From the NCBI GenBank assembly GCA_028641055.1, contig CM054060.1, positions 240,340,833-240,404,832 on the forward strand: 64,000 nucleotides of DNA. The letters run 5' to 3'. The position numbers and the translations under genes were made by a program. How positions within the stretch are numbered: position 1 is the first letter of the stretch; each line of letters begins with the position of its first letter. Shown piece by piece: positions 52,780 through 64,000 of the stretch. The notes under the pieces were generated by a model, which was given only the letters and a program-made list of their open reading frames with translations, ran no database searches and was not told where the DNA came from. This stretch comes from Alopecurus myosuroides (taxonomy: Eukaryota; Streptophyta; Magnoliopsida; Poales; Poaceae).

Positions 52780-54907
52780 CTGGTCAACAATCGTCCCCAA
52801 ATTGTTCTGCTACAAAAGGAAGATAAATTCAAGTTGATGCTACTTTGAATGGGAGCCTATGTAAGAAAATCATGATTACTAATTGTATCTTGAAAAATCT
52901 GTAGTGCACCATCCATAATGGCCAATGTAAGCTAGCTTATAACCAATACTTCAAATGCATGGAACATGTCTCTTGTATCTACTAAAACTTTAAGGCTGGT
53001 GGTGAGCGAGGCTTCTCATGGCATCAACCAACTCGTGACTATGTCATGTGGGCCCTCGCAACCCCTGGAGTAAAAAACAAATCATCACACTCAAAAGAAA
53101 AAACAACTCAGACTTTCATGGTAGTGTTTTCCTCTCCCGGCTTAATGCGACCTGGTTTCCGGCCGGCGGCCGCCGCCCAGCCCAAGCAGCGGCTCTGCTC
53201 CATGCAAGAACAAAGGGAAGAAGACGTGGCGAAGCGTGCTACTCCATCCAGTTATTAGAAAGTCTATTGCCCTTGCTCGGGCATAAATTTAATAGGAAAA
53301 TGGTGACACTTTTTTTAAAAACAGAGGGAATAGTGACAATTATTCTTTCACAAAATTGTCAACGGATAAATTCCAGCAAAATAATGGTCTGAAAATGTAT
53401 GTGCCGTCAATAAATCCAACATAAATTGGGGAGGGTTTTGCCGGTTTGTATGCCTACATAAAGATTTGTTTTTTACAACAGTGTAGAAGAAGGTCAGATT
53501 CCCTGGTCATTGACATATATAGTGAAACTAGAAGTATACCCCGCGTGTTGTTGCGGGGATCGCTTTAGAAGCTACAGTATAGTATAAACAAAAGGACGAG
53601 AGATGTAATAAATTATGTTTTCTAAGTGAATATGAAAAATTCAATTGATCATAGATATATTTTAAATTGTAAATATGAATAATTGGATGATTTAAGAAAT
53701 AATGCATGCAATGATTAATAAATATGAGTGGAGATGACATGGACAATTGATTGGTTAAGACAGTGGGTGATGTGGATAGCTTGCATGTTGAGATAGAAAA
53801 ATAATAAATGCATGTTAGTGGGGTTTTACTTTGGCTTCAACGGAGCTCCGCCACTGCTGGTCAACAATCGTCCCCAAATTGTTCTGCTACAAAAGGAAGA
53901 TAAATTCACGTTGATGCTACTTTGAATGGGAGCCTATGTAAGAAAATCATGATTACTAATTGCATCTTGAAAAATCTGTAGTGCACCATCCATAATGGCC
54001 AATGTAAGCTAGCTTATAACCAATACTTCAAATGCATGGAACATGTCTCTTGTATCTACTAAAACTTTAAGGCTGGTGGTGAGCGATGCTTCTCAGGGCA
54101 TCAACCAACTCGTGACTATGTCATGTGGGCCCTCGCAGCCCCTGGAGTAAAAAACAAATCATCACACTCAAAAGAAAAAACAACTCAGACTTTCATGGTA
54201 GTGTTTTCCTCTCCCGACTTAATGCGACCTGGTTTCCGGCCGGCGGCCGCCGCCCAGCCCAAGCAGCGGCTCTGCTCCATGCAAGAACAAAGGGAAGAAG
54301 ACGTGGCGAAGCGTGCTACTCCATCTAGTTATTAGAAAGTCTATTGCCCTTGCTCGGGCATAAATTTAATAGGGAAATGGTGACACTTTTTTTTAAAACA
54401 GAGGGAATAGTGAAAATTATTCTTTCACAAAATTGTCAACGGATAAATTCCAGCAAAATAATGGTCTGAAAATGTATGTGCCGTCAATAAATCCAACATA
54501 AATTGGGGAGGGTTTTGCCGGTTTGTATGCCTACATAAAGATTTGTTTTTTACAACAGTGTAGAAGAAGGTCAGATTCCCTGGTCATTGACATATATAGT
54601 GAAACTAGAAGTATACCCCGCGCGTTGTTGCGGGGATCGCTTTAGAAACTACAGTATAGTATAAACAAAAGGACGAGAGATGTAATAAATTATGTTTTCT
54701 AAGTGAATATGAAAAATTCAATTGATCATAGATATATTTTAAATTGTAAATATGAATAATTGGATGATTTAAGAAATAATGCATGCAATGATTAATAAAT
54801 ATGAGTGGAGATGACATGGACAATTGATTGGTTAAGAGAGTGGGTGATGTGGATAGTTTGCATGTTGAGATAGAAAAATAATAAATGCATGTTAGTGGGG
54901 TTTTACT
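52754..54907. repeat. Tandem duplication of about 1077 bp
   Basis: Unit 1 (52754-53830) and unit 2 (53831-54907) keep a constant 1077 bp offset and differ at only a handful of bases (for example 52830/53910, 53128/54217). Unit 1 starts within the right end of the hAT MITE. Units end at TAGTGGGGTTTTACTT. Each contains a GC-rich GGCCGGCGGCCGCCGCC island and a copy of the ACTAGAAGTATACCCCGCG motif. No gene is evident. Confidence 0.92.
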
Positions 54908-54913
54908 TTATAA

Positions 54914-55197
54914 GGGCATCTCCAATAGTTGTAAGATAGACGTTGGTAGATTTCGCCACATAGGATTTTTGATGATGTGGCATAAAATAAATGATGTGAG
55001 AGAGTGAGGTTGTATGTAGATTAACCAACAACCCTTGCACAAGCTCCGAGGTAGAATAGAGAGAGGTCTTGCACATTCTCTCATCTCCTATTGGTCAAAC
55101 TACATACAACCATTGGAGTGGTTGTAAGATGTGTTGTTGGTTGATGACATGTCCAATTTTTACCAACAAGTTAACCAACAAACTGTTAAAGATGCCC
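54914..55197. mobile_element. Tourist-like (PIF/Harbinger) MITE
   Basis: 284 bp, ends GGGCATCTCCAATAGTT and the inverse of GGGCATCTTTAACAGTT, TSD TAA (54911-54913 and 55198-55200). Internal inverted stretches (TTGGTTGATGACATG and similar) are present. Confidence 0.85.
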
Positions 55198-55200
55198 TAA

Positions 55201-56094
55201 GAAGTATAGATAGATAGATTCCCCATGGATATATTGTTCATTTATGGATATGAACAGGAGTATGGTGAAATTCCCCGTGTATATATTCCTCAAGGATATT
55301 TAACTAGCCTCTGTTTTCTACCTGTATCCACAAGCTTTGTTTGTTTGAGACTACAGTCGGAAGTAGCAAATGGTTATGTTTCAAGGGTTATATTAAAAAG
55401 TGATTTGGGCCTAAACTAAATTTTAGAATTGGGGAATACACCGGTGGAGTACGTACCAAATTATTCAGGATGCTTGCTTCACAATTCTAGCGGAAGGAGT
55501 CATGCACGACAACGAAATACCAAAATTTCTAGGATGCAACTTATCTGAATAATGATATACTCCCAAGAAACAATAGTTTGTGGATCCACAATCATGTATC
55601 TTCCTTGTGTCGACCGGCGAAACATGAGACAATCCGATGAAAGGCTAGCGAAAGGTTGAGCAGAGGCAAATAATTACTCGTTTGTCATCAGATTTGAGGC
55701 CGCCAGTGATCAGAAGTTTCAGAACCGAGGTATGTTAATCCAAGTTGTGGCATGGAGGATATTAGGGACTCGAGTGACTCGTAACAGGACCAATCAATTT
55801 AAAGGGCGACGACGACTGCTTGGCTGCCTTTTCTTTTTGTGCGGTTTGCAGCCTCCATCGGTTTCTTATGTGTTTATTATGATGCAAGATCGTGGAGTGG
55901 GCTAGTAGGGAGTGGAGCAGACGTAGAAGAACAGATTGGGCCAGGATGCGTGGCTCCTTGGGAGTATAGGAAAATTAGCTGATGGGGAATAGAAGATAAC
56001 CATAGATTTAAAATCGAACGGATATTAACAATTGGGGTGATGTGGCTACATAGCTTGGAAACGTTAAATGACCTTAGAGGGGATGAACTTTATA
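55201..56094. other. Intergenic DNA, nothing recognised
   Basis: Only short frames and no repeats with clear ends. Confidence 0.45.
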
Positions 56095-57118
56095 GATACT
56101 AGAAGGATACCTCACATGTTGCAACGGGTATCTCTTTAAAAAATCTAATGTGTGAATGAAAGGTATAATCGCATAAATCATGAAGTTATTTAAACAAACT
56201 GTAAGACTCAATTGATTGGAGTAGTCATAAGCTAAATTTTATCGATCTGAAATGGTAATGCATTTACTAGACAAAATTTCCTTGAGATTCAAGAATTTAC
56301 CTAATTGACGTTGCATATAAATTAGTTAAAATCATTGTTAAGATAAAATCAACATGCTAGAGAAACCAAAAATGATAATATGGAAGCTTATGTCTTGTGC
56401 GGTTACAAATATTAGATCACGGCATACGCTAACAAGAGAAAGGAAGAAAGAAACAACATGACTAACTTGACATCATACAGAATATATGCAAACATAGTAC
56501 TACAATATAATTTGCTTCTCCGCACCTTGAATGAACTCTCAGGTATGCGACTTCGCTCAACCTACAAAGAATGGAAAGTAACTAGTGCAGAAAACATACA
56601 AAGGAAATTTACTGGATTGAACAACCGACCTGTATAAATCTAACTATTCTAACAACTTTAAAAAAAAGTCTTCATGCATTTGCAAAACCTGGAGGGGGGT
56701 GCCCCCCCTTGGCCTGAACTAAGCTCATTTTGCATAGTTCAGGCCACTGCTGGTGCTGGTAGGGAAGAAGAAATACTCCATGCCCCTCGGAAGTAATTGA
56801 CGCGGCTCTCTAATTTTGGCTGGAATTAATTCGCTTGCTAGAATGTTGTTTGTGTGATGGAAGCATTAGTTCCTCCATAATCTTAGTGGTGAGGTGAGTG
56901 ACATACGAAGTGGTGCGATGCACTACTGGGAAGAGGAGGTAACATGTGTGAATGTGTAAATAGCGGTCGTGTGTGTCGTTACGAACTGTAGATTGCAGCA
57001 TGGACGGACGGAGATAGAAATCCTATGGATATGATTATTTGATGACGTGGATGTGTTGCATATCAAGATAGAAAAAAAACTCTAGTGGGATTTTGCTTTA
57101 TAAGAAGTATAGATTATA
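56095..57118. repeat. Dispersed unclassified repeat related to the tandem-unit ends
   Basis: Starts ACTAGAAGGATACCTCACATG with TTGCAACGGGTATC and ends CTAGTGGGATTTTGCTTTATAAG. Both ends match those at 53526-53842 and 54603-54913 (ACTAGAAGTATACCCC...TAGTGGGGTTTTACTTTATAAG). It is therefore one family with a variable middle, superfamily unknown, with no clear TIR. Confidence 0.5.
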
Positions 57119-57480
57119 TATTATGTCATCTTTTGCTCTGAAATCGTTAAATTGTGTCAATTTTTTTTACCACATTTAATATTTTTCACAACTGCAATCT
57201 AGTCCTACTCCCCCTCCCCTCTAAAACAATTGACTTTCATTTATCTAAAGTATTTTGAAACAGAGGGAGTACTTGTCAAAACGATGTGGCTGGTGTCGTG
57301 GATGACAACTGGGAAGCACAAATCAGCTAGACATGCCTTGCGTCCTCCATACACGCACGACCAGACCCGCCTGATTAGGCCTACAATATTCGTGCCATTC
57401 TTCCTGTAATCACGTCCAACCTCACTTGAACACATATGCTATGTGTTTTAGTCAAGCCAGGCACACTCCTTTATTTATAG
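57119..57480. other. Intergenic DNA with a MITE end
   Basis: GAAACAGAGGGAGTA near 57258-57272 looks like one end of a Stowaway MITE; no partner end was found. Otherwise nothing is recognised. Confidence 0.4.
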
Positions 57481-57486
57481 GAGGAA

Positions 57487-59454
57487 AGGGGTTCGAGTCC
57501 GGCTACATCCACAGAATCTCCCAACTTTGCCGGGGGTCAAACGACAATTTCTATCAACGGGGAGATGGGCCCCCTCTTCAGGAATAAGCGAGGTGTGCGC
57601 CAGGGCGACCCTCTCTCTCCCCTAATGTTCAACTTTGTGGCGGAGAGACTTTCGGTTATGCTTTCTAAGGCGAAAGCGGCAGGCCATATCTGTGGCGTGG
57701 TACTCCACTTAGTGCCTGGGGGGATTACACATTTGCAATACGCGGATGACACTATCATCCTTATTCAGCACAGTGACCTGGCCATGGCCAATCTTAAGTT
57801 TCTCCTACTGTGTTTTGAGAACATGTCCGGGCTGAGGATCAACTACCACAAGAGCGAGGTGATGGTGCTCAACCAGTCCCCAGAGTGTGGCCTCTCGGTG
57901 GCTAGGAGGCTGAACGGCAAGCTTGGCAAACTCCCCATCACGTACGTGGGCCTCCCGATCGCCGGCAAGAAACTCACGAAGGAACAATGGGTGTTCCTGA
58001 TTCTTAAGCTAGCTGCTAGGGTTGAACCATGTATTGGTAGGTTCCTCTCCTCCGGTGTCCGGCTCATCCTTTCCAACGCTTGCCTCGACAACCTTGCCAC
58101 GTACGCGATGGGCCTCTTCCTCCTTCCAAAAGGCACCCACGAGAAGTTTGATTCACATAGAGCCCGGTTCTTATGGGAAGGAGCCGGCCCTAACCGGAAA
58201 TACCACATGGCAAACTAGCCCGCGGTGTGCCGTCCCAAATACCAAGGGGGTCTGGGACTGATTAACTCTAGGAAAATGAACGAGGCCCTATTGCTCAAGT
58301 GGATTTGGAAGATATACCAGACAGACAACTCCATTTGGGCGATCATTACCCGCAACAAGCACACCCCTGAGGGGGGCATCTTCTCCAGTTCTGAGTGAGG
58401 GGGCTCGCAATTCTGGAAAAGCCTCCATAAGATTAAACACCACTTCAAAGCGGGCGCCAAGCACTCGGTCAATAATGGCGCCCGCACTAGATTCTCGACT
58501 GACTGGTGGATTGGTGAGGGCCCCCTCTCCAGGAATTCCCTCTTCTTTTCCTTTCCTGCGACTCCCAAGAGGTTTCGGTGGCGATTGCAGTTCAGGAGGG
58601 TTTTCACTTTCGGCATGCTCCAGTGGCAGACGCTTGACGGGATCCTGGGGGATGTCCTTCTGTCCGCGAGATCAGACAAGATTAGTTGGTCTCTTGAAAC
58701 CTCGGGTCAATTCTCGGTAAAGTCCATGTATGCGTATTTGGCCCGTGGTCCTTTCTTAGCCCATGCAAAAATCCTTTGGGAAGCTCGGATCCCGCGAAGA
58801 TCAAAAATTTTGCCTGGTAACTGTTCCAAGACATGCTCCCCATAGGGTCCTAGCTTGCCACTCGGCAGGGGCCATCTGATGGGTTGTGCAACCTTTGTGG
58901 CGACCCTGAAAATGCGGACCACGTCTTCTTCTCGTGCTCTCTCGCAAAATTCGCTTGGAGTGTCTTGCGGCAGGTCTTTGGGAAGTCCTGGTGCCTAAGG
59001 GGTGGATCTCCATGGTTAGCTACGGTGTTAGACTTGTCCACCCGCCGTCGAGGTTTAGTTTGGAGTTTTTTCCTTACGCAATCGTGGGCGCTTTGGACCG
59101 TTAGAAACAAGCATGCTATCGAAGGGAAACTGATCCGTCACCCTTCTGAGATTTTGTTCAAAACTGTCGTATTCTTGCAGCTATGGATGCCGAAGCTGAA
59201 GGATGAGGAGCAGGCAGAGACGCGTTGAGCCATTGAGGAGATCAAGCGGATACATCGGACGTGGGCTCCGGGCACCGCTCCCTCCTAGTCTAGTGTGCTC
59301 TGTTAGTTTGTTTTACCTTGCCAGCTGCGCTCTGGCTGTCTTATGTTTTATCTTGGCTAAGTTGTCTGCCTCAGCAGTTGTATTAACTCTATCTTGAACT
59401 TTCTGTCTTTGTTAACTCAAAGTCGGGCATAATTAGTGTCTTTTATCTAAAAAA
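57487..59454 (+). mobile_element. 5'-truncated LINE
   Basis: Begins inside reverse transcriptase and ends with a 3' UTR finishing TTTATCTAAAAAA near 59454, typical of an L1-type insertion truncated at the 5' end. The coding part is at 57490-59225. No TSD was identified. Confidence 0.8.
57490..59225 (+). pseudogene. LINE reverse transcriptase and zf-RVT region
   Basis: In frame from about 57520 come TTISINGEMGPLFRNKRGVR, QGDPLSPLMFNF and THLQYADDTIILI (catalytic YADD near 57745), then MSGLRINYHKSEVMV and KLPITYVGLPIAGKKLTKEQ. A stop occurs at 58216. In other frames the RT-linker (CRPKYQGGLGLINSRKMNEA near 58230) and the zf-RVT domain (LCNLCGDPENADHVFFSCSL at 58886-58945, with Cys-Cys-His-Cys) follow. 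Several stops and shifts show the copy is dead. Confidence 0.85.
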
Positions 59455-60574
59455 TAGCAGGGAGAGGTGCGGAGGATAACAAGGAGGAGCACTGTAGCAG
59501 TGAGGCGATGACAAGTTTCACCTACAACCTTCACTAGATTCAACACTTGGGTTAGAAGCTTAGAGCATCTCCAAAGGCATTGGTAATAGATTTGCATATA
59601 CCAGCTACATAGTAGGAATCCTAAACACCACCCATATCGATATAACAAGTGGACCCAACTAGTGAAAATCAAGGAAAATTGTTAAATGACGTAAAACTTG
59701 AAACAATAAATAACTTTAGGCTGAAAGAAAGATATAAATAAATATTGTCACCAATATAAAAATAGGTATTACAAGGTGAAATCGAATCTTAATATTTTTT
59801 ACATTATATTTTAGAGAGGATTGAACCAAATAAGTTCTTTTGTTGAGAATTGATCGAACCAAATAAACAATTCCCAAAAGAAAAAAAAGAAGCAAATAAG
59901 AGGGATGGCCCAAAGTCCATCCCACATTACAGGTTGTCGCGACCCCGGACCCAGAGGTATACATACTGTTATGCGCTCATAGTCATGGACTCACAAGGGC
60001 TTCGGGGTTACCAGCCCCAACCGCAACAAACAACGGCAGGTAGACCGGACAACATCAGTATTACTAATCCTTGTGTCCACACTAGTCATAACCAACTATG
60101 CATATCAAAGCGTCCACGAGTGATATGAAACTGACGGAACGGGATCAAAGCTATATAGAGATGCTATGTGTCCAGGAAGTGCAACAACAATCGAGGGTTA
60201 CTGGGATTACCATGCCCAGGCCGAGTAAACATCGGCAGGCGTGCTAGAAAATGGATCGTCAGTCCCACAACCCCTCGACTGCGACAACAACGCAGGCATG
60301 GCCAAAACTGTATAACGATGAGCTCGAAACCAACAATCGATTAAGCATCACTCTAGGCAAGAAATTTGTATAAATCAAGTATTACTAGAGTATAGCTTTA
60401 CAACCAGCGGTCACATGACCCAACATTACATCAGACAATGGAAGGCAAATTATGTTGCTAGTCAACAAGAACCAAAAAGGCCTAAGAGCCGCAACATAAG
60501 GCGACTTTCCAGCTCATAGATTCCAGACTGCTACCTGGGAACCCCAAACTACTCGTTGATGGTGTAGATCTTGC
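59455..60574. other. Intergenic DNA with a possible LTR segment
   Basis: Around 59936 begins TGTCGCGACCCCGGACCCAG, which I recall as the inverse of an LTR end in Triticeae gypsy elements. The segment to about 60540 could be a minus-strand LTR, but its other boundary and TSD could not be fixed. The part 59455-59935 shows AGAGCATCTCCAAAGGCATT near 59563, a lone Harbinger-like end. Confidence 0.35.
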
Positions 60575-60579
60575 ACTCG

Positions 60580-61450
60580 TTGGTAAACCCCAAGAGGAAG
60601 GTATGAAGAGCACAACAGCAAATTTCCCTCAGAAAGAAACCAAGGTTGAATCGACCAGTTGGAGAAAGAAATCACTTCCGAAGGTTGATGCAGCTAAGGC
60701 GGCAGGGCGCACTACCGGTTCAGAATCACTTTGCCCCAACGAAGCAGCGAGGTTGTCAATATCACCGGTTTTGCTGACAACAAAGAGGTTAAACGTATGG
60801 TGTGGAAAATAGTACTTGTGATTATACCCCTTGCAAGCATGCTACAGTATTGTGTGGGTGAACCTATGCTAATGTACCGTCTCATCCAAGACTAATACAT
60901 ACTGTTGATTATACCCCTTGCAAGCATCCGCAACTACAAGAAAGTAATTAAGAAATAAATCTAACCACGGCTTTAAACTCCGGGATCCTACGCTCCCTCG
61001 TGCAATGGTTTCCTAATGGGGGTTTAGGTTTCTGTCACTCCGGCAACCCCACAATTAGTAGCCAAATATACGATGCATTCCCCTAGACCCATAAATGGTG
61101 AAGTATCATGTAGTCGACGTTCACATGACACCACTAGAAGAATAACACCACAACTTAAATATCAAACCATTAAATATTACTCAACATTACTTCACTACTA
61201 ACAACTTGACTTCTCCCATGTCCTCAAGAACAACACGAACTAATCACAAGAGATCATATGGATCATAATCAAAGGTGATATAATGGATGATAACAATCTG
61301 TTCATAAAGTGCAAACACCGATAAATCTCACAAGCATCAACTACTAACAAGTAATCCACACCAGGAGAGAGATCTAATGTAAAACAACGATAGAGGCCCC
61401 TAATTGTTACAACGGGATGACGGTGGATGATGAGAGGAATCCACTTACTC
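60580..61450 (-). repeat. Athila-related LTR fragment, minus strand
   Basis: 60580-60830 matches the 3' part of the LTRs at 20860 and 25640 (CCCCAAGAGGAAGGTATGA, TTCCCTCAGAAAG, GACTAGT-like, TTGCCCCAACGAAGCAGCGA). The rest to about 61450 is AT-rich and diverges, with a short repeat GATTATACCCCTTGCAAGCAT at 60820-60840 and 60913-60933. No end with TSD was found. Confidence 0.6.
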
Positions 61451-61469
61451 ATTTGTTCGTCATGATGAG

Positions 61470-62788
61470 GGTATTAACATGTGTCTCCCTGTTTTTGAGT
61501 ATGAGGCTTGGATCCTATTTCTTGCTTTTCCCTCGGATTATCTCACTGAACACTATATAAACAAGTCAATTTCACTGTTTGGCAAGTTGCTGCTGTGGCA
61601 TAGGCCTGACAATAGTAGGTCTAGAGTGCTTGTGCGTGCTTTGATCAAAGAGACACGTTTTGTTCCTCGCAGTTTGGTTGTCACATGTGTATCCCCTATG
61701 CCGGGGCATGGTATATCATGGTCTGTTCCAGTGTATATCCTGAATGGCAGGCACACTCGCATGAGACTCATTAGCACTGAGGATCCTGCCCCTCCGATGA
61801 ATGCATCGCCACATCCATATGATCTGCCTTACCTCACGGTTATGCAAGAATACCATCTCAATCTACAGGAGTTCAATCAACAGCAAGATGATGTCAGGTG
61901 GGGGGAGGCTATGAACATCAACAGGCCCAAGTCAATGGATGGCGACCATGGCCTGAAATTCCTCCTGTTTATAGGGGTATCAACATGCGTCAGGCTTTTG
62001 GATATGATGACCCATCCATGATGGATGGTGTGGAGGATCCTGACAACATTTCTGATGATGGCATTGCGGCTTGGAATGATCACATTGCAGAGATAGAAGC
62101 TTTTGTTGCTGACTTGCTCACTGGGGGAACCAATTCCACTTTGGTGTTTGTGCGTGCAGGTGGTGCCAGCATGAACCTTGCTATTCCTGAGTTTCCATGT
62201 TTCTATGCCTTACTGGGCTGGATGATGCGTCAAGTGTACACTCGTGCAATTCTGAATGCCAATGGCCCACGGTTGGATTTTGCCAAGGTGATTTCGCAGG
62301 TGTTTGCTCTGTTACGGGACTGGTGTATTGGACAGGTGATGCACTCTTAGTGGCCACTCGGTCAGTTATCGCTCAGCTCTCTGGTACTGGTTGCCCGTGA
62401 TTACAGCTCCTCCCTCTTTCAGTCTGCTCATGATCTCACTGCACCTGTTCTGTTGGATCCCCATGATGTTGTGCCTATGATCGATGCATCTTCTCCTGCA
62501 CTATCTAACACTTTGGTTTGTCCTTACTCTCGATCTCGCCCACGTGCTCGCATTCATGACTCTCCTGCGGTTGTTACTCATGTCCGCCGTTCACCTAGGC
62601 TCACTAACGATGGGTTTATGCATATTGCTTTGTCAGATCGCCAGCCGCGATGTCGTGCCTCTTCTGTCCCCAGAGCAGCCACACCGAGAGTGATGCAGAT
62701 CCAGGTAATGCAAGCAATTGGTGTGGATACCTGCGGCATCCCATTGGAGAAGCTCTCGGAATATCTCCTTCATAAACCAAAACAATAG
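61470..62788 (+). pseudogene. LINE ORF1-like protein, frame-shifted
   Basis: Three frames in sequence. 61479-61930 has DYLTEHYINKSISLFGKLLL and KETRFVPRSLVVT, the RNA-binding-type fold of grass LINE ORF1. 61931-62350 has PVYRGINMRQAFGYD and ends in GTNSTLVFVRAGGAS plus a divergent tail. 62453-62788 has VRRSPRLTNDGFMH and QAIGVDTCGIPLEKLSEYLL, a C-terminal signature I recall from Triticeae LINEs. ORF1 proteins bind LINE RNA. The frame changes near 61930 and 62350 break it, and no zinc knuckle is apparent. Confidence 0.65.
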
Positions 62789-62969
62789 TCATGTCAGTTC
62801 GGTGTCTGTCATTTTGTGTTAAGTTCAGTTCGGACCTTGTGCCATTTCAGTATCTGGGGCCTCACCGTGTGTTTATGTCAGTCGTCTGGTTTACATGTCA
62901 TGGATCATGTCACTTTCTTATGTCACTAAGGAAGCTTTCTCTCCTGGTCTGGGGATGGCGAATTTAGTT

Positions 62970-63550
62970 CAAATTTGGAGAGTTCTTTGTTGGAACCTGC
63001 GAGGGATCAATAGCCCTGAAAAATGGCCTCTCATTTACAGCAAGATTGAGGAGAGTTTTGCTTCTATCATTTGTTTCTAAGAAACCAAGAAGAGTGATCT
63101 TGATCTTCGTTTTTTTGAGGAATTTTGTTCCTAAACGCTTCACTAATTTTGAATATGTCCCATCTGAAGGGGCCTCTGGTGGGATGCTTGTGGCATGGGC
63201 CTCCAATGTGTTCACGGGCCGCATAATTCAACGGGAAAAATTTGGTATAGTTATGGAGTTCACATCCAATGCCACGATGGATAAATTCACTCTGGTGAAT
63301 GTTTATGGTCCATGCTTCGGGCTCGATCGACAAAATTTCATCACGTGGCTTTTTAGTCTCAATTTTTACATTAATGATTTATGGCTTATTATCGGAGACT
63401 TTAATTTCTACCGATTCGGTGATAGCCGTAATAAACCAGGTGCCAACATAGCTGATACTGAGACATTCAATGAAATCATTAGCTATCTTGGCTTAATTTA
63501 GCTACATATTAAGGGCCGAGCATACACGTGGAGCAATATGCAAGCTGATC
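62970..63550 (+). pseudogene. LINE endonuclease region, frame-shifted
   Basis: LCWNLRGINSPEKWPLIYSK (62988) is the start of an exo_endo_phos endonuclease. A stop at 63078 falls where the catalytic QET would be (reads ETKKSD after it). The next frame gives YVPSEGASGGMLVAWAS, then DKFTLVNVYGP, LWLIIGDFNFYR (active-site GDFN at 63391) and another stop at 63499. It would have nicked target DNA for target-primed reverse transcription; this copy cannot. Confidence 0.8.
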
Positions 63551-64000
63551 CTTTATTGGCTCAGCTCGACTGGTTTTTTACATCACCTGGTTGGACTCTA
63601 TAATTCCCTAACACTATGGTTCACCCTCTTTCTAGGCCCACATCGAATCATGTGCCATGCGTTATCTCTATTGGCACTCACATACCGAAAGCTCAGATCT
63701 TTCGTTTTGAAAATCATTGGATATCTATGCCTGATTTTTTTTATGTGGTCAGTAACATATGGAACATTCATTGCCCTGGAGATAGTGCATGTTGTTTATC
63801 TGCTAAGTTCAAACTCCTTCGCAAAGGACTCAAAAATTGGAGCTCTAGCATTTCAGTCATTAATAAATTGGTAACTAACTGCAGTCAAGTTATTCTTCGG
63901 CTTGATGAGATTGAGGAACAGAGGGTTTTACATATTACCGAGTGGAATTTTCGTGATATCGTCAAAACTCATGTCTCTCGTTTACTTGGTTTCCATAGGA

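Larger units (their letters stand above)
61451..64000 (+). mobile_element. LINE, 5' half, degenerate, runs off the window
   Basis: An ORF1-like region (61470-62788), a 180 bp spacer and an endonuclease region (62970-63550) followed by the stretch leading toward RT, all on the plus strand in the order of plant L1-type LINEs. Frame shifts and stops occur in both ORFs. RT lies beyond position 64000. Confidence 0.78.

Overview
This is nuclear DNA from a grass, most likely a Triticeae species (wheat, Aegilops or barley group). That is inferred from three things. The Athila-type LTRs begin TGATACGTC and carry a Triticeae-like subterminal layout. There are many Stowaway, Tourist, hAT and Mutator MITEs of grass type. 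The coding sequence is monocot-like and GC-rich. No bacterial, organellar or CRISPR features were seen, and I found no rRNA or tRNA gene.

Positions 1-28.9 kb are a nest of LTR retrotransposons whose order can be read from intact target-site duplications (TSDs). The oldest layer is a gypsy element whose 3' LTR is at 28483-28896; it holds an antisense Myb/SANT-like gene. An Athila-group element on the minus strand (right end 25203) was inserted into that gene. Its gag/protease region took a solo LTR (17259-19006). Its 5' LTR took an unclassified 2.9 kb element full of a GCGGTACTACCGC-type motif. Its 3' LTR was hit by a Tat-lineage gypsy element (window start to 13940). That Tat element's own antisense gene was hit at a 3' splice site by a second Tat-lineage element (3162-11661). 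This last insertion has LTRs that read as identical, a perfect TGCAG duplication and a 1451-codon pol frame, but no gag. A further solo LTR (25631-27235, TSD CATGC) split the Myb/SANT gene.

Positions 29-41 kb are lower-copy. They hold a PIF/Harbinger-type TIR element with its own small gene. They also hold a tandemly duplicated, multi-exon minus-strand gene family resembling LisH/CTLH proteins. Its two copies carry complementary deletions, and MITEs and a probable Pack-MULE are inserted among them with paralogous empty sites. A LINE fragment follows.

Positions 41-48.5 kb are a degenerate minus-strand copia element. Its gag is interrupted by a CACTA transposon (42182-47680, TSD ACA), which carries an apparently intact three-exon B3-domain-like gene and part of a second CACTA. 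The one clear conventional host gene is a two-exon tetraspanin (48909-49826, minus).

Positions 50-64 kb are MITE-rich intergenic DNA with a roughly 1.08 kb tandem duplication, one 5'-truncated LINE, an LTR fragment and the 5' half of a degenerate LINE that runs off the window. All family names come from motif recognition by eye; no database search was run.
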